Positions 34,612 to 45,155 of a stretch of DNA of 64,000 nt are shown piece after piece. Below the pieces are notes generated by a model. It was given only the letters and a program-made list of their open reading frames with translations. It did no database searches and had not been told where the DNA came from. Where the stretch lies: the NCBI GenBank assembly GCA_022376925.1, contig JAIOJX010000032.1, forward strand, positions 204,658,939 through 204,722,938, given 5' to 3'. Positions within the stretch are counted from its first letter, which is position 1; each line of letters opens with the position of its first letter. Both the position numbers and the translations under genes were made by a program. Origin of the DNA: Tragulus kanchil. Taxonomy: Eukaryota; Chordata; Mammalia; Artiodactyla; Tragulidae.

Positions 34612-34850
34612 ACCACAGAATTTGAAGACAGTCTCATTGAGCTAAAATCCCAGTCCCACTTCTTACTCTCCAGGGGTCTGAGGCAAGTTTATTGGTCTTT
34701 CTGTTCCTCTCATCCTTATACATAAAATAAGGACACTGTTACCAGCTACTGCACAGGACTGTTGTGAAGATAAGCAAGTTGCACAGTACTGAGAAGAGTG
34801 CCCAGCTCAAAGTGAGCACTAAGTAAGTACTGGCTGTTGGAATGTCCAGT
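34612..34850 (+). mobile_element. MIR SINE
   Basis: AGCTAAAATCCCAGTCCCAC, TACATAAAATAAGGACACTG, GACTGTTGTGAAGATAAGCA and GAGCACTAAGTAAGTACTGG span most of MIR in sense. The second copy is at 35698-35936. Confidence 0.72.
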
Positions 34851-34889
34851 CTTCAGTGTTGAAGGAATCAGTCTTCATGCAAGTTTCCC

Positions 34890-35030
34890 TCACTTACACA
34901 AACACACACATACTACACACATAACACACACCCACACAAAACACAAATGACTAAACACATGATACATCCACAACCCATACAAAATACAATATACACGAAA
35001 CAAAACATACAACACATACATATATAGTGC
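34890..35030 (+). repeat. Degenerate CA-rich tract
   Basis: Irregular ACACAC/ATACA/AAACAC sequence without a fixed unit. The second copy is at 35976-36116 through duplication J. Confidence 0.8.
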
Positions 35031-35249
35031 AGCCAAGCATTGTTTCATACTCTGTACTCTCTGATTTCGTCCAACATTAGAACCAGATCCTGCTAAACCA
35101 TGATGCTCATGACTCTTCCTCTTATGTCAGTGTGACATCACACAATGTCACTTACCAACTGCTTGTTCTAGTTGCTCTCAGAGAAAAATATTCATTACCA
35201 ATTTTGTTTCATAAGCTTCTCAGCAGTAGCATCTTCTCAATGTATTTTA

Positions 35250-35385
35250 GTGCAGAGCTTTGGGGTCAAATGAACATGAGTTCAAATCCTGACATCATGA
35301 CCTCCCAGCTGTGTGGTTTGGGGTCAGCTGCTACATCTCTCTAGCGGTAACATTATTCTCACTTGAGGGAGGAGGAGACAAAGAA
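35250..35385 (+). mobile_element. MIR SINE
   Basis: GAGCTTTGGGGTCAAATGAA, GAGTTCAAATCCTGACATCA, CTCCCAGCTGTGTGGTTTGG match the MIR 5' half. The second copy at 36336-36465 keeps the GAGGGATGAGG 3' context lost at join J. Confidence 0.7.
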
Positions 35386-36513
35386 CCAGACACAAAACAA
35401 ATTCCAAACATAAGCTTCAGGTTTTCTTGCTCGTATGGTTCTTAACTGCCATTCTGCTTTCTATTTTTCCAAGTCATCAGGGCTCTTTTCTAGAAACCCT
35501 GCACCCACCAGGTTTCCCTGTCCTTCACCATCTCCCAGAGCTTGCTCAAATTCGTGCTCGTTAAGTTGGTGATTCCACCCAACAGTCTCATTCTCTGTTA
35601 TCTCCATCTCCTTCTGCTTTCTATTTTTCCAAGTATCAGGGTCTTTTCTAATGAGTCATCTGTGATCTGGTGGCACCAATTAAAAAAAGAATAAACGACC
35701 ACAGAATTTGAAGACAGTCTCATTGAGCTAAAATCCCAGTCCCACTTCTTACTCTCCAGGGGTCTGAGGCAAGTTTATTGGTCTTTCTGTTCCTCTCATC
35801 CTTATACATAAAATAAGGACACTGTTACCAGCTACTGCACAGGACTGTTGTGAAGATAAGCAAGTTGCACAGTACTGAGAAGAGTGCCCAGCTCAAAGTG
35901 AGCACTAAGTAAGTACTGGCTGTTGGAATGTCCAGTCTTCAGTGTTGAAGGAATCAGTCTTCATGCAAGTTTCCCTCACTTACACAAACACACACATACT
36001 ACACACATAACACACACCCACACAAAACACAAATGACTAAACACATGATACATCCACAACCCATACAAAATACAATATACACGAAACAAAACATACAACA
36101 CATACATATATAGTGCAGCCAAGCATTGTTTCATACTCTGTACTCTCTGATTTCGTCCAACATTAGAACCAGATCCTGCTAAACCATGATGCTCATGACT
36201 CTTCCTCTTATGTCAGTGTGACATCACACAATGTCACTTACCAACTGCTTGTTCTAGTTGCTCTCAGAGAAAAATATTCATTACCAATTTTGTTTCATAA
36301 GCTTCTCAGCAGTAGCATCTTCTCAATGTATTTTAGTGCAGAGCTTTGGGGTCAAATGAACATGAGTTCAAATCCTGACATCATGACCTCCCAGCTGTGT
36401 GGTTTGGGGTCAGCTGCTACATCTCTCTAGCGGTAACATTATTCTCACTTGAGGGATGAGGAAACAAAGAACCAGAAAAAAAACAAATTCCAAACATAAG
36501 CTTCAGGTTTTCT

Positions 36514-37390
36514 ATTAAAAAAAAAAGACTTGCCGTACATGGTTCTTAAACAGAATGAAAAGATAAGGCATGTACCTCATTTATATTAGTGCCTCGCACA
36601 TGCTAATTTATGCTAATAGAACATATGTTGGATAAGTAAGGGGGGGTGGTGAATGGTGTATTTCTTTACATGGGAAAAAAAAAGTTGCTTTCAATAAATT
36701 GTTGATGACAGTTAATGGAACACTCTGATGGTTACTTGTATTTGGGTTCGAGATCCCACAAACTTCAGCCCAGCATTGTGTTGTAACTACACCGTTTCCC
36801 TTCATGAAATTTGAGAGGTGATGTTTTGACATTGTTTCATTTCATTTCATTTCCTCTTGATGGGTGGGCTTAACTGGTTTCTCAATTTAAGCAGAGCAAA
36901 AGGGAGAAGTATTTTAAATTGCTGTGACCGTCCAAGTTGGTCATACCTTCTGGCCTCTGAGAATGAGCCCAAGATTCTCTTCTACTCTCCTAAAACTATT
37001 TGGGCCTTTTTCCAGTTTCTCTAACTGCCAAATATAATTCTTTCCTTAATTTTCTCAAAGCTCTCCCTTTCTCCTTTCAACTTGCCCCTTGGTGTTTGGC
37101 TACATTAAAAATGAATTTTGAAATAATATCTTAATCACATTTCACGTTCTTGTGGTGCATTTTTCTGTTCACTAAAAGCCTTCATGTCCATTCTTACTTA
37201 TTGGCTGAAGACAGATAAGTTTCCTTCATGGATGACACAGCAGAAGCTCAGAAAGCTTCAGAACAACAAGCCCTGGGGGTCAGCCTCCAAGCAAATGCCA
37301 CTGTTTCCGGGTACAACAAGGAGACAGTCTTTAACAGACAGTTTAAAATAAAATAAACGAATGACTATGTGATCATATATGATCAAATAT
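36514..37390. other. Unique AT-rich DNA, no gene recognised
   Basis: Includes a (TTTCA)n-like run, CATTTCATTTCATTTCC near 36838, and otherwise no recognised repeat. The second copy is at 37662-38510 through duplication K. Confidence 0.4.
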
Positions 37391-37394
37391 GCAT

Positions 37395-37661
37395 AACGTA
37401 AATTGACCATTTTAACCATTTTTAAGTGTACAAGTCAGTGGCATTTAGCACACTGATGGGCAAACACCCCCGCCACCCATCTCCAGAGCACTCTTCATCT
37501 TCCCAAACCGCAGCTCCATCCTCATGAGTTAGCTCCCATCCGCCCCACCTCTAGCCCCTGGGGACCACCCTTCTTCTCTGTCCCTACGGAATGAGCACTA
37601 TAGACCACACGTGAGAGAGCTCATGCAGTATTTGTCCTTTGTATGACAGACTTTTTCCAGC
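37395..37661 (-). mobile_element. Old L1M 3'-end fragment, antisense
   Basis: TTTAACCATTTTTAAGTGTA, AAGTCAGTGGCATTTAGCAC, CATCTCCAGAGCACTCTTCA, CTAGCCCCTGGGGACCACCC and GCAGTATTTGTCC follow the reverse complement of the 3' part of old mammalian L1. Other versions lie at 38515-38783 and, partly, at 39744-39922. Confidence 0.7.
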
Positions 37662-38514
37662 GGTTCTTAAACAGATGAAAAGATAAGGCATGTACCTCAT
37701 TTATATTAGTGCCTCGCACATGCTAATTTATGCTAATAGAACATATGTTGGATAAGTAAGGGGGGGTGGTGAATGGTGTATTTCTTTACATGGGAAAAAA
37801 AAAGTTGCTTTCAATAAATTGTTGATGACAGTTAATGGAACACTTTGATGGTTACTTGTATTTGGGTTCGAGATCCCACAAACTTCAGCCCAGCATTGTG
37901 TTGTAACTACACCGTTTCCCTTCATGAAATTTGAGAGGTGATGTTTTGACATTGTTTCATTTCATTTCATTTCCTCTTGATGGGTGGGCTTAACTGGTTT
38001 CTCAATTTAAGCAGAGCAAAAGGGAGAAGTATTTTAAATTGCTGTGACCGTCCAAGTTGGTCATACCTTCTGGCCTCTGAGAATGAGCCCAAGATTCTCT
38101 TCTACTCTCCTAAAACTATTTGGGCCTTTTTCCAGTTTCTCTAACTGCCAAATATAATTCTTTCCTTAATTTTCTCAAAGCTCTCCCTTTCTCCTTTCAA
38201 CTTGCCCCTTGGTGTTTGGCTACATTAAAAATGAATTTTGAAATAATATCTTAATCACATTTCACGTTCTTGTGGTGCATTTTTCTGTTCACTAAAAGCC
38301 TTCATGTCCATTCTTACTTATTGGCTGAAGACAGATAAGTTTCCTTCATGGATGACACAGCAGAAGCTCAGAAAGCTTCAGAACAACAAGCCCTGGGGGT
38401 CAGCCTCCAAGCAAATGCCACTGTTTCCGGGTACAACAAGGAGACAGTCTTTAACAGACAGTTTAAAATAAAATAAACGAATGACTATGTGATCATATAT
38501 GATCAAATATGCAT

Positions 38515-38783
38515 AACGTAAATTGACCATTTTAACCATTTTTAAGTGTACAAGTCAGTGGCATTTAGCACACTGATGGGCAAACACCCCCGCCACCCAT
38601 CTCCAGAGCACTCTTCATCTTCCCAAACCGCAGCTCCATCCTCATGAGTTAGCTCCCATCCGCCCCACCTCTAGCCCCTGGGGACCACCCTTCTTCTCTG
38701 TCCCTACGGAATGAGCACTAAAGACCACACGTGAGAGAGCTCATGCAGTATTTGTCCTTTTGTATGACAGACTTTTTTCCAGC
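38515..38783 (-). mobile_element. Old L1M 3'-end fragment (second copy, duplication K)
   Basis: Same fragment as 37395-37661, here contiguous with the unique DNA at 38784 onward. Confidence 0.7.
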
Positions 38784-40882
38784 AGGATTTCTGGAGGAAA
38801 GTACCAAGATTCTCTCCTCCATTGCATTTATTTTGGCTGAAAGTAACTCGTTCCCATGGATGTGTGAACACCTTTTGGGCCCCGCTCTACAAAACAGGTT
38901 TTTTAACGTTTTGTGTTCATTGAATGTTGTTCTTTTATCCAGATAATGACTTAAATTGTGATGATCAGAACTAAAGAGAAAAAAAAAAGGCTCCCAGAGA
39001 AGGACATAAAGCATTTGCATATGCCACCTCTGAGGTTCCCAAAGGCCTCTCTCTCCTCCACTGGTCACTGTGTGTATGTATTGTTTTTTTTTCCTTTAAA
39101 GAGCTCTGTGAGCCACTTCAGTTCGTGTTTTGCCCAGAAAGCTAACACAGCTGCAAATCCTTTCTGCCCGGAAAGACTTCCAGCATCTACAGATGCTGAA
39201 TCTTTGCTGATTCAGTGGCCACCTCCCTCCCTCTCAGGCTGACCAACCTCTCTGAGCCCACTGCCCACCCCCACCAGGCAGCCTGCCTGGCTCCTGAGAG
39301 AAGAAGCTACCTTCTGGAAGTGACCCTGCCTTCTCTGCGGGGCCCTATTACTTGGAGAAGCACAGCACCCTCAGGAAGCCCCCTCCAGAATTAGCTCCGC
39401 TGCCCGCTGGTAAACCAACTGTCCATCACCATGACAACGGCCTGGCCCGGATGACACCAGACCTGACTCCCCTCCCAGCCTCACCCACACCTGCTTGAGT
39501 TCCAGCTGCTTTGGTTGGGCTTTATTTCAGCTGTCAGTTTGAGGCAGCTCTCTTGCTGATTGGCTGCGGGCGGGGGGCGCGGGGAGGCTTGGAATCCCTG
39601 GGGATGCCGGGAAGTTGGTAGCCTGCCTTGACAGGAATTTCCTGGCAACCTGGGGTATTCTCCCATCACAGTAACAAGGTCTAGAAGAGGCCAGTTCCTG
39701 CAAGGCGGAGCCCACAAGAAGCCTTGACATCAGCTAATCTGCTAGAGCACTCTTCATCTTCCCAAACCGCAGCTCCATCCTCATGAGTTAGCTCCCATCC
39801 GCCCCACCTCTAGCCCCTGGGGACCACCCTTCTTCTCTGTCCCACGGAATGAGCACTAAAGACCACACCTGAGAGAGCTCATGCAGTATTTGTCCTTTTG
39901 TATGACAGACTTTTTTCCAGCAGGATTTCTGGAGGAAAGTACCAAGATTCTCTCCTCCATTGCATTTATTTTGGCTGAAAGTAACTCGTTCCCATGGATG
40001 TGTGAACACCTTTTGGGCCCCGCTCTACAAAACAGGTTTTTTAACGTTTTGTGTTCATTGAATGTTGTTCTTTTATCCAGATAATGACTTAAATTGTGAT
40101 GATCAGAACTAAAGAGAAAAAAAAAAGGCTCCCAGAGAAGGACATAAAGCATTTGCATATGCCACCTCTGAGGTTCCCAAAGGCCTCTCTCTCCTCCACT
40201 GGTCACTGTGTGTATGTATTGTTTTTTTTTCCTTTAAAGAGCTCTGTGAGCCACTTCAGTTCGTGTTTTGCCCAGAAAGCTAACACAGCTGCAAATCCTT
40301 TCTGCCCGGAAAGACTTCCAGCATCTACAGATGCTGAATCTTTGCTGATTCAGTGGCCACCTCCCTCCCTCTCAGGCTGACCAACCTCTCTGAGCCCACT
40401 GCCCACCCCCACCAGGCAGCCTGCCTGGCTCCTGAGAGAAGAAGCTACCTTCTGGAAGTGACCCTGCCTTCTCTGCGGGGCCCTATTACTTGGAGAAGCA
40501 CAGCACCCTCAGGAAGCCCCCTCCAGAATTAGCTCCGCTGCCCGCTGGTAAACCAACTGTCCATCACCATGACAACGGCCTGGCCCGGATGACACCAGAC
40601 CTGACTCCCCTCCCAGCCTCACCCAGGCCTGCTTGAGTTCCAGCTGCTTTGGTTGGGCTTTATTTCAGCTGTCAGTTTGAGGCAGCTCTCTTGCTGATTG
40701 GCTGCGGGCGGGGGGCGCGGGGAGGCTTGGAATCCCTGGGGATGCCGGGAAGTTGGTAGCCTGCCTTGACAGGAATTTCCTGGCAACCTGGGGTATTCTC
40801 CCATCACAGTAACAAGGTCTAGAAGAGGCCAGTTCCTGCAAGGCAGAGCCCACAAGAAGCCTTGACATCAGCTAATCTGCTA
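38605..40882 (+). repeat. Tandem duplication L (probable assembly artefact)
   Basis: Copy 1 is 38605-39743 and copy 2 is 39744-40882, directly abutting, offset 1139 bp. It overlaps the end of K copy 2, so 37485-37661, 38605-38783 and 39744-39921 are versions of one segment. A few substitutions (near 39487/40626 and 39706/40844) could be allelic. Confidence 0.92.
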
Positions 40883-41295
40883 ACACTCTGAGCCCATACA
40901 CAACTTCAATCAAGGGCACTTTTAGTAATCCACGTTGCTTTGTGATGCTACTCGCATGATGACGGGCCAACCTGCTGTTTGATCAAATGACGAGTGTTAC
41001 AGCATGTTGGCAGAACAGTCTAGCTGGACAGAAACATCAAAAATAAATAAATCCAGGATGAAGAAGAAACAATTCGGTGGGTTTTGAGGAATAGTTTAAG
41101 TGAATGTAACGATAGACACCCAAGCCAATCTTCACCTCCTTAGTAGGGATGGTGTTGCCTCTGTTATTTGGATAATATCGGTGCGGGAATATAAAACATG
41201 GTTTGCAACTAATTTGAAAACGTACCTGCTAGCCTTTTGTTATTTCATCAGGTTTTTCTCTCTTAAATAACCCATTTCAATAACTTACTTGGCCT
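38784..41295. other. Repeat-poor DNA with a GC-rich patch (duplication L)
   Basis: Copy 1 (38784-39743) and copy 2 (39922-40882) hold the same repeat-poor sequence. Overlapping open frames of 94 and 116 codons on opposite strands lack recognisable domains. The GC-rich promoter-like patch is listed separately. Nothing is recognised in 40883-41295. Confidence 0.4.
39420..39660. promoter_or_regulatory. Candidate regulatory patch (inverted CCAAT, GC boxes)
   Basis: CTGATTGGCTG at 39556-39566 is a good inverted CCAAT (NF-Y type) site. It is followed one base later by GGGCGGGG at 39568-39575 and GGCGCGGGG. CATCACCATGACAACGG near 39424 resembles one arm of an RFX-type X-box. No TATA or transcript evidence. 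The second copy is at 40558-40798. Confidence 0.3.
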
Positions 41296-41299
41296 CCAG

Positions 41300-41462
41300 G
41301 GAGCCAGGGTCCTTTCATTTGTGACATCAAGGTATCTCATGTATCACCCTTTGAAGCCATGTCAAGGTTGCCTCGGCTCCTCATCTGTAAAACGGGGGTA
41401 AGTAGTGCCAACCAGCCAGGTCGTACAGTCTTTAGCTCAGTCCTGGCACTTCTGAGCTGCTG
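41300..41462 (+). mobile_element. MIR SINE remnant
   Basis: CTCCTCATCTGTAAAACGGG and GTCTTTAGCTCAGTCCTGGC match the MIR core and 3' half. Confidence 0.6.
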
Positions 41463-41533
41463 TAGTCATCATCATGAACTCCTACCTACGTCTTTTTTCT
41501 GAGAATCCTGATGCTTTTATAAGAATTACATCA

Positions 41534-41647
41534 CTGGGAATTCCCAGATGGTCCAGTGATTAGGATTCAGTGAGTTCAACTGCCAGGGCCCTGGGTTCGA
41601 TCCCTGATAAGGGAACTAAGATCCCACTAGCGTGTGGCAAAAACAAA
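41534..41647 (+). mobile_element. tRNA-derived SINE, short form
   Basis: GGGAATTCCCAGATGGTCCA head, CCTGGGTTCGATCCCTGATA box and GGAACTAAGATCCCACTAGC body, with a CAAAAACAAA tail. It is flanked by AAGAATTACAT at 41521-41531 and 41648-41658. Confidence 0.9.
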
Positions 41648-41658
41648 AAGAATTACAT

Positions 41659-42011
41659 GGACTCTCCTGGTAGAACAGTAGATAAAAATTTACCTGCTGA
41701 TGCAGGGAACACCAGTTCTATCCCTAGTCTGAGAAGATTCCGCTTGTCTTGGAGCAGCTAAGCCCATGCCACAACTACTGAGCCCGAGCACTAGAGTCCG
41801 TGCACTGCAATTACGGAAATCTACAAGCCTAGAGCCTGTGCTCCACAACAAGGGAGACCACCTCAATGAGAAGCCATCATACCGCAAAGTAAGTAGCTCC
41901 TGCTTGCTGCAACTAGAGAAAGTCTATGCACAGCAATGAAGACCCGACACAAGCAAAAAATAATTAACTAATTCCAAAAAGAATTTAAAAAGGAATTAAT
42001 TACTTCGAAAA
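41659..42011 (+). mobile_element. CHR-type SINE, long form, abutting the previous SINE
   Basis: GGACTCTCCTGGTAGAACAG head, then CACAACTACTGAGCCCGAGC, CTAGAGCCTGTGCTCCACAA and CAATGAAGACCCGACACAAG, with an A/T-rich tail. AAGAATTACAT occurs before it (41648-41658) and after it (42012-42022), so both SINEs used the same target sequence. Confidence 0.9.
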
Positions 42012-42039
42012 AAGAATTACATCATTAATTCATTTAAAA

Positions 42040-42205
42040 ACAAATGCTATTTACTAAGTCTAAGTTGGCCAAGCACTGTGCTAGCCACTAGGATAAAATG
42101 ATAGACAAAAAGACAAACACAGTTCTGGTCCTTTGGTAGCTTCTGGATTAGTGAAGGAGAGAGATATTAATCAAATAATCACATAAAATGTTAATGACAC
42201 TTGTG
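42040..42205 (-). mobile_element. L2 3' remnant, antisense
   Basis: GCCAAGCACTGTGCTAGCCA, CAAACACAGTTCTGGTCCTT, and GATATTAATCAAATAATCAC correspond to reverse-complement L2 3' UTR. Confidence 0.6.
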
Positions 42206-42640
42206 CCATGTGAATAAAGCCATCTCAGACCCTGCAGACCAGCTGAATACCACAGGAGACATCCATCTTTGCCATACTGAGCAGAAAAAATTTCCCAGCC
42301 AATTCTAGTCTCAATTCCTTATCCACAAAATCATGAGATGTTATACATGGTTGCTGCTTTAAGCTCCACCTTAAAACAAAACAAACATAAAACAAATAAA
42401 AATAATTACTTCCCCAGTAAGTGCCTAAAACATTAAGAGAACAAGAAATAGAGAAAAAAAACTACATTTTAGCCTCTATTCCTAGTTAGGATGCCAGAGT
42501 TAACGCAGGTTTAGATATAAGAATTTAGACTAGAATGACTGGAACTCCTAAATCCTAAAGCCAAAAGCAAAGCCTCAGATGGCAGATTCTCAATCTATAA
42601 TCCTGCAGAAAAATCCTGGTGGTTTCTTTTGTCGAACTTT
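42206..42640. other. No recognised feature
   Basis: AT-rich unique-looking sequence. Confidence 0.4.
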
Positions 42641-42652
42641 GTTTCACCGAAG

Positions 42653-42667
42653 AGCGCCCTCTTCTGG
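42653..42667 (-). promoter_or_regulatory. CTCF-like motif
   Basis: The reverse complement CCAGAAGAGGGCGCT agrees with the vertebrate CTCF core (CCASYAGRKGGCRS) at all but one position. Motif only; occupancy unknown. Confidence 0.4.
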
Positions 42668-42917
42668 CTCAGAGTGTTCTCTCCGGCCATGCTGTCTCCT
42701 GCAGCTGTGACCCAAGGGATTTGTGGTGTAGGATGCCCGTTCCTTCACCAAATGAATGCTGAGCACCCCGGCCCTCGGACTACAGCCGGAATCACTCACA
42801 GGCTCCCCATCCTCCTGGAGCTTACAGTCATTTGGACTTCCTGATGTCTCCAAGAGCATAGGGAAAGTTTCATAACCCCTATTTGGTAGATGAGGAGCTG
42901 ATACTAAGTCATTGACA

Positions 42918-43134
42918 ATGTCAAGTGAAAGTGTTAGTCACCCTGTCATGCCCAGCTCTTTGCAACTCCATGGACTGTAGCCCACCAGGCTCCTTTGTCC
43001 ATGGGATTTCCCAGGCAAGGATACTGAGCGGGTTGCCATTCCCTTCTCCAAGGGATCTTCCTGACCCAGGGGTCAAACCCTGATCTCTGGCACTGTAGGC
43101 AGATTTTTTTACCATCTAAGCCACCAGAGGTGCC
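42918..43134 (-). mobile_element. Bov-tA SINE, antisense
   Basis: On the minus strand: GGCACCTCTGGTGGCTTAGA head, CCTGGGTCAGGAAGATCCCT box, CCATGGACAAAGGAGCCTGG and a GGGTGACTAACACTTTCACT end. Confidence 0.93.
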
Positions 43135-43384
43135 CCAGTTGTTGACAGTTAAGACTGAACTTTAGGACTCAAGGAATCAAAAGCTCTCTTTGAACATCAG
43201 ACTGGGCTCAAGTTCCTCATCCCCTACAATCACACCTGCCTGCTCACCCTCTGCTTCCTAACCTTGAGTTCCTCCCTGCTGGGGAAGTCTCCTCATGGTA
43301 CCTCCTCACTAAGAGCCTCAGCTCTCCACATTTGAGAATATATATCCAAGCAGGCACCTCATCATACATCCTGTCACAGCCTAA

Positions 43385-43560
43385 GGAGAGGCTCAGAGAG
43401 GCCTGGGTTCAAATCCCAAAATCTGCTTACTACTCTCCTGGGATATGAGCAACCTTCTCTACTCTGGTGCTCTCCTGGGTACAATGTGGATATTAGCTGT
43501 TCTGAAATGTAGGTGATGTGTTTAACGCACTTGGCACATAGTAAACATCCATGCACATGA
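43385..43560 (+). mobile_element. MIR SINE
   Basis: GGCCTGGGTTCAAATCCCAA, GGGTACAATGTGGATATTAG and GCACTTGGCACATAGTAAAC span MIR in sense. The second copy is at 44500-44674. Confidence 0.7.
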
Positions 43561-43683
43561 TATGTCTAAGTCATTTAACATATTCAATCCAGTCATCTGC
43601 TGGCACAGCACGATGGCCCTCGAGGTATCTACAACAGTCTTGGGCACGTGTATAGAGGACAGTGCCCAAGAAGCTTAAAACTT

Positions 43684-43800
43684 GGGACTTCCTTGGAGGT
43701 CTAGTGATTAAGATGTTGTGCTTCCCCCTCAGAGGGTGTGGGTTCGATCCCTGGTTAGGGAACTACAATGCCACATGCCATGTAGCCAAAATATAAGATT
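43684..43800 (+). mobile_element. tRNA-derived SINE, short form
   Basis: GGGACTTCCTTGGAGGTCTA head, GTGGGTTCGATCCCTGGTTA box and GGAACTACAATGCCACATGC body. The second copy is at 44798-44914. Confidence 0.9.
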
Positions 43801-43921
43801 AATCAATTAATTTCTTTTTAAAACAAAAGAATTTTTAAAACTCAGGCAAAGTCCTTGGAGAGCAAGATCTTCCACTAAAAGCAGGTAGGGACACATTCGA
43901 CTAGCATTAAGAATACACTCT

Positions 43922-43935
43922 CTGCCACCTCGTGG
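43922..43935 (-). promoter_or_regulatory. CTCF-like motif
   Basis: The reverse complement CCACGAGGTGGCAG matches the CTCF core at 13 of 14 positions. It is repeated at 45036-45049 through duplication M. Confidence 0.4.
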
Positions 43936-44031
43936 AGAAAAGGACTGATAACAAGCGGATGGTGCCAGAGCATAGGGAAAGTTTCATAACCCCTATTTGG
44001 TAGATGAGGAGCTGATACTAAGTCATTGACA

Positions 44032-44247
44032 ATGTCAAGTGAAAGTGTTAGTCACCCTGTCATGCCCAGCTCTTTGCAACTCCATGGACTGTAGCCCACC
44101 AGGCTCCTTTGTCCATGGGATTTCCCAGGCAAGGATACTGAGCGGGTTGCCATTCCCTTCTCCAAGGGATCTTCCTGACCCAGGGGTCAAACCCTGATCT
44201 CTGGCACTGTAGGCAGATTTTTTACCATCTAAGCCACCAGAGGTGCC
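44032..44247 (-). mobile_element. Bov-tA SINE, antisense (second copy, duplication M)
   Basis: Same insertion as 42918-43134; a T run is one or two bases shorter. Confidence 0.9.
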
Positions 44248-44914
44248 CCAGTTGTTGACAGTTAAGACTGAACTTTAGGACTCAAGGAATCAAAAGCTCT
44301 CTTTGAACATCAGACTGGGCTCAAGTTCCTCATCCCCTACAATCACACCTGCCTGCTCACCCTCTGCTTCCTAACCTTGAGTTCCTCCCTGCTGGGGAAG
44401 TCTCCTCATGGTACCTCCTCACTAAGAGCCTCCAGCTCTCCACATTTGAGAATATATATCCAAGCAGGCACCTCATCATACATCCTGTCACAGCCTAAGG
44501 AGAGGCTCAGAGAGGCCTGGGTTCAAATCCCAAAATCTGCTTACTACTCTCCTGGGATATGAGCAACCTTCTCTACTCTGGTGCTCTCCTGGGTACAATG
44601 TGGATATTAGCTGTTCTGAAATGTAGGTGATGTGTTTAACGCACTTGGCACATAGTAAACATCCATGCACATGATATGTCTAAGTCATTTAACATATTCA
44701 ATCCAGTCATCTGCTGGCACAGCACGATGGCCCTCGAGGTATCTACAACAGTCTTGGGCACGTGTATAGAGGACAGTGCCCAAGAAGTTTAAAACTTGGG
44801 ACTTCCTTGGAGGTCTAGTGATTAAGATGTTGTGCTTCCCCCTCAGAGGGTGTGGGTTCGATCCCTGGTTAGGGAACTACAATGCCACATGCCATGTAGC
44901 CAAAATATAAGATT

Positions 44915-45137
44915 AATCAATTAATTTCTTTTTAAAACAAAAGAATTTTTAAAACTCAGGCAAAGTCCTTGGAGAGCCAGATCTTCCACTAAAAGCAGGT
45001 AGGGACACATTCGACTAGCATTAAGAATACACTCTCTGCCACCTCGTGGAGAAAAGGACTGATAACAAGCGGATGGTGCCAGAGGCCCATGATATTTTTA
45101 GGAACCCACAAAAGTGTTTTAATTTCGTTTAAAAATC
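44915..45137. other. Unique DNA up to the L1 insertion
   Basis: No gene seen. It ends with the left target duplication of the L1 (45138-45155) and contains the second CTCF-like motif. Confidence 0.4.
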
Positions 45138-45155
45138 AGAAAAAATTAATCCTTG

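Larger units (their letters stand above)
34413..36513 (+). repeat. Tandem duplication J (probable assembly artefact)
   Basis: Copy 1 is 34413-35427 and copy 2 is 35499-36513, offset 1086 bp. The end of copy 1 is noisy (point changes and indels near 35370-35427). The filler 35428-35498 includes a degraded version of 34526-34565. Confidence 0.9.
36541..38783 (+). repeat. Tandem duplication K (probable assembly artefact)
   Basis: Copy 1 is 36541-37661 and copy 2 is 37662-38783, directly abutting, offset about 1121 bp. Differences include a C/T substitution near 36726/37846, T/A near 37601/38721, and homopolymer losses in the last 30 bases of copy 1. Confidence 0.92.
42853..45084 (+). repeat. 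Tandem duplication M (probable assembly artefact)
   Basis: Copy 1 is 42853-43966 and copy 2 is 43967-45084, directly abutting, offset about 1114 bp. The copies differ by a few indels (a T run near 43107/44219, a C near 43320/44431) and by C/T and A/C substitutions. Confidence 0.92.

Noticed and set aside
34890..35030. CRISPR-like or structured tandem repeat
   Set aside because: Irregular CA-rich sequence with no conserved unit or spacer pattern; the second occurrence is duplication J.
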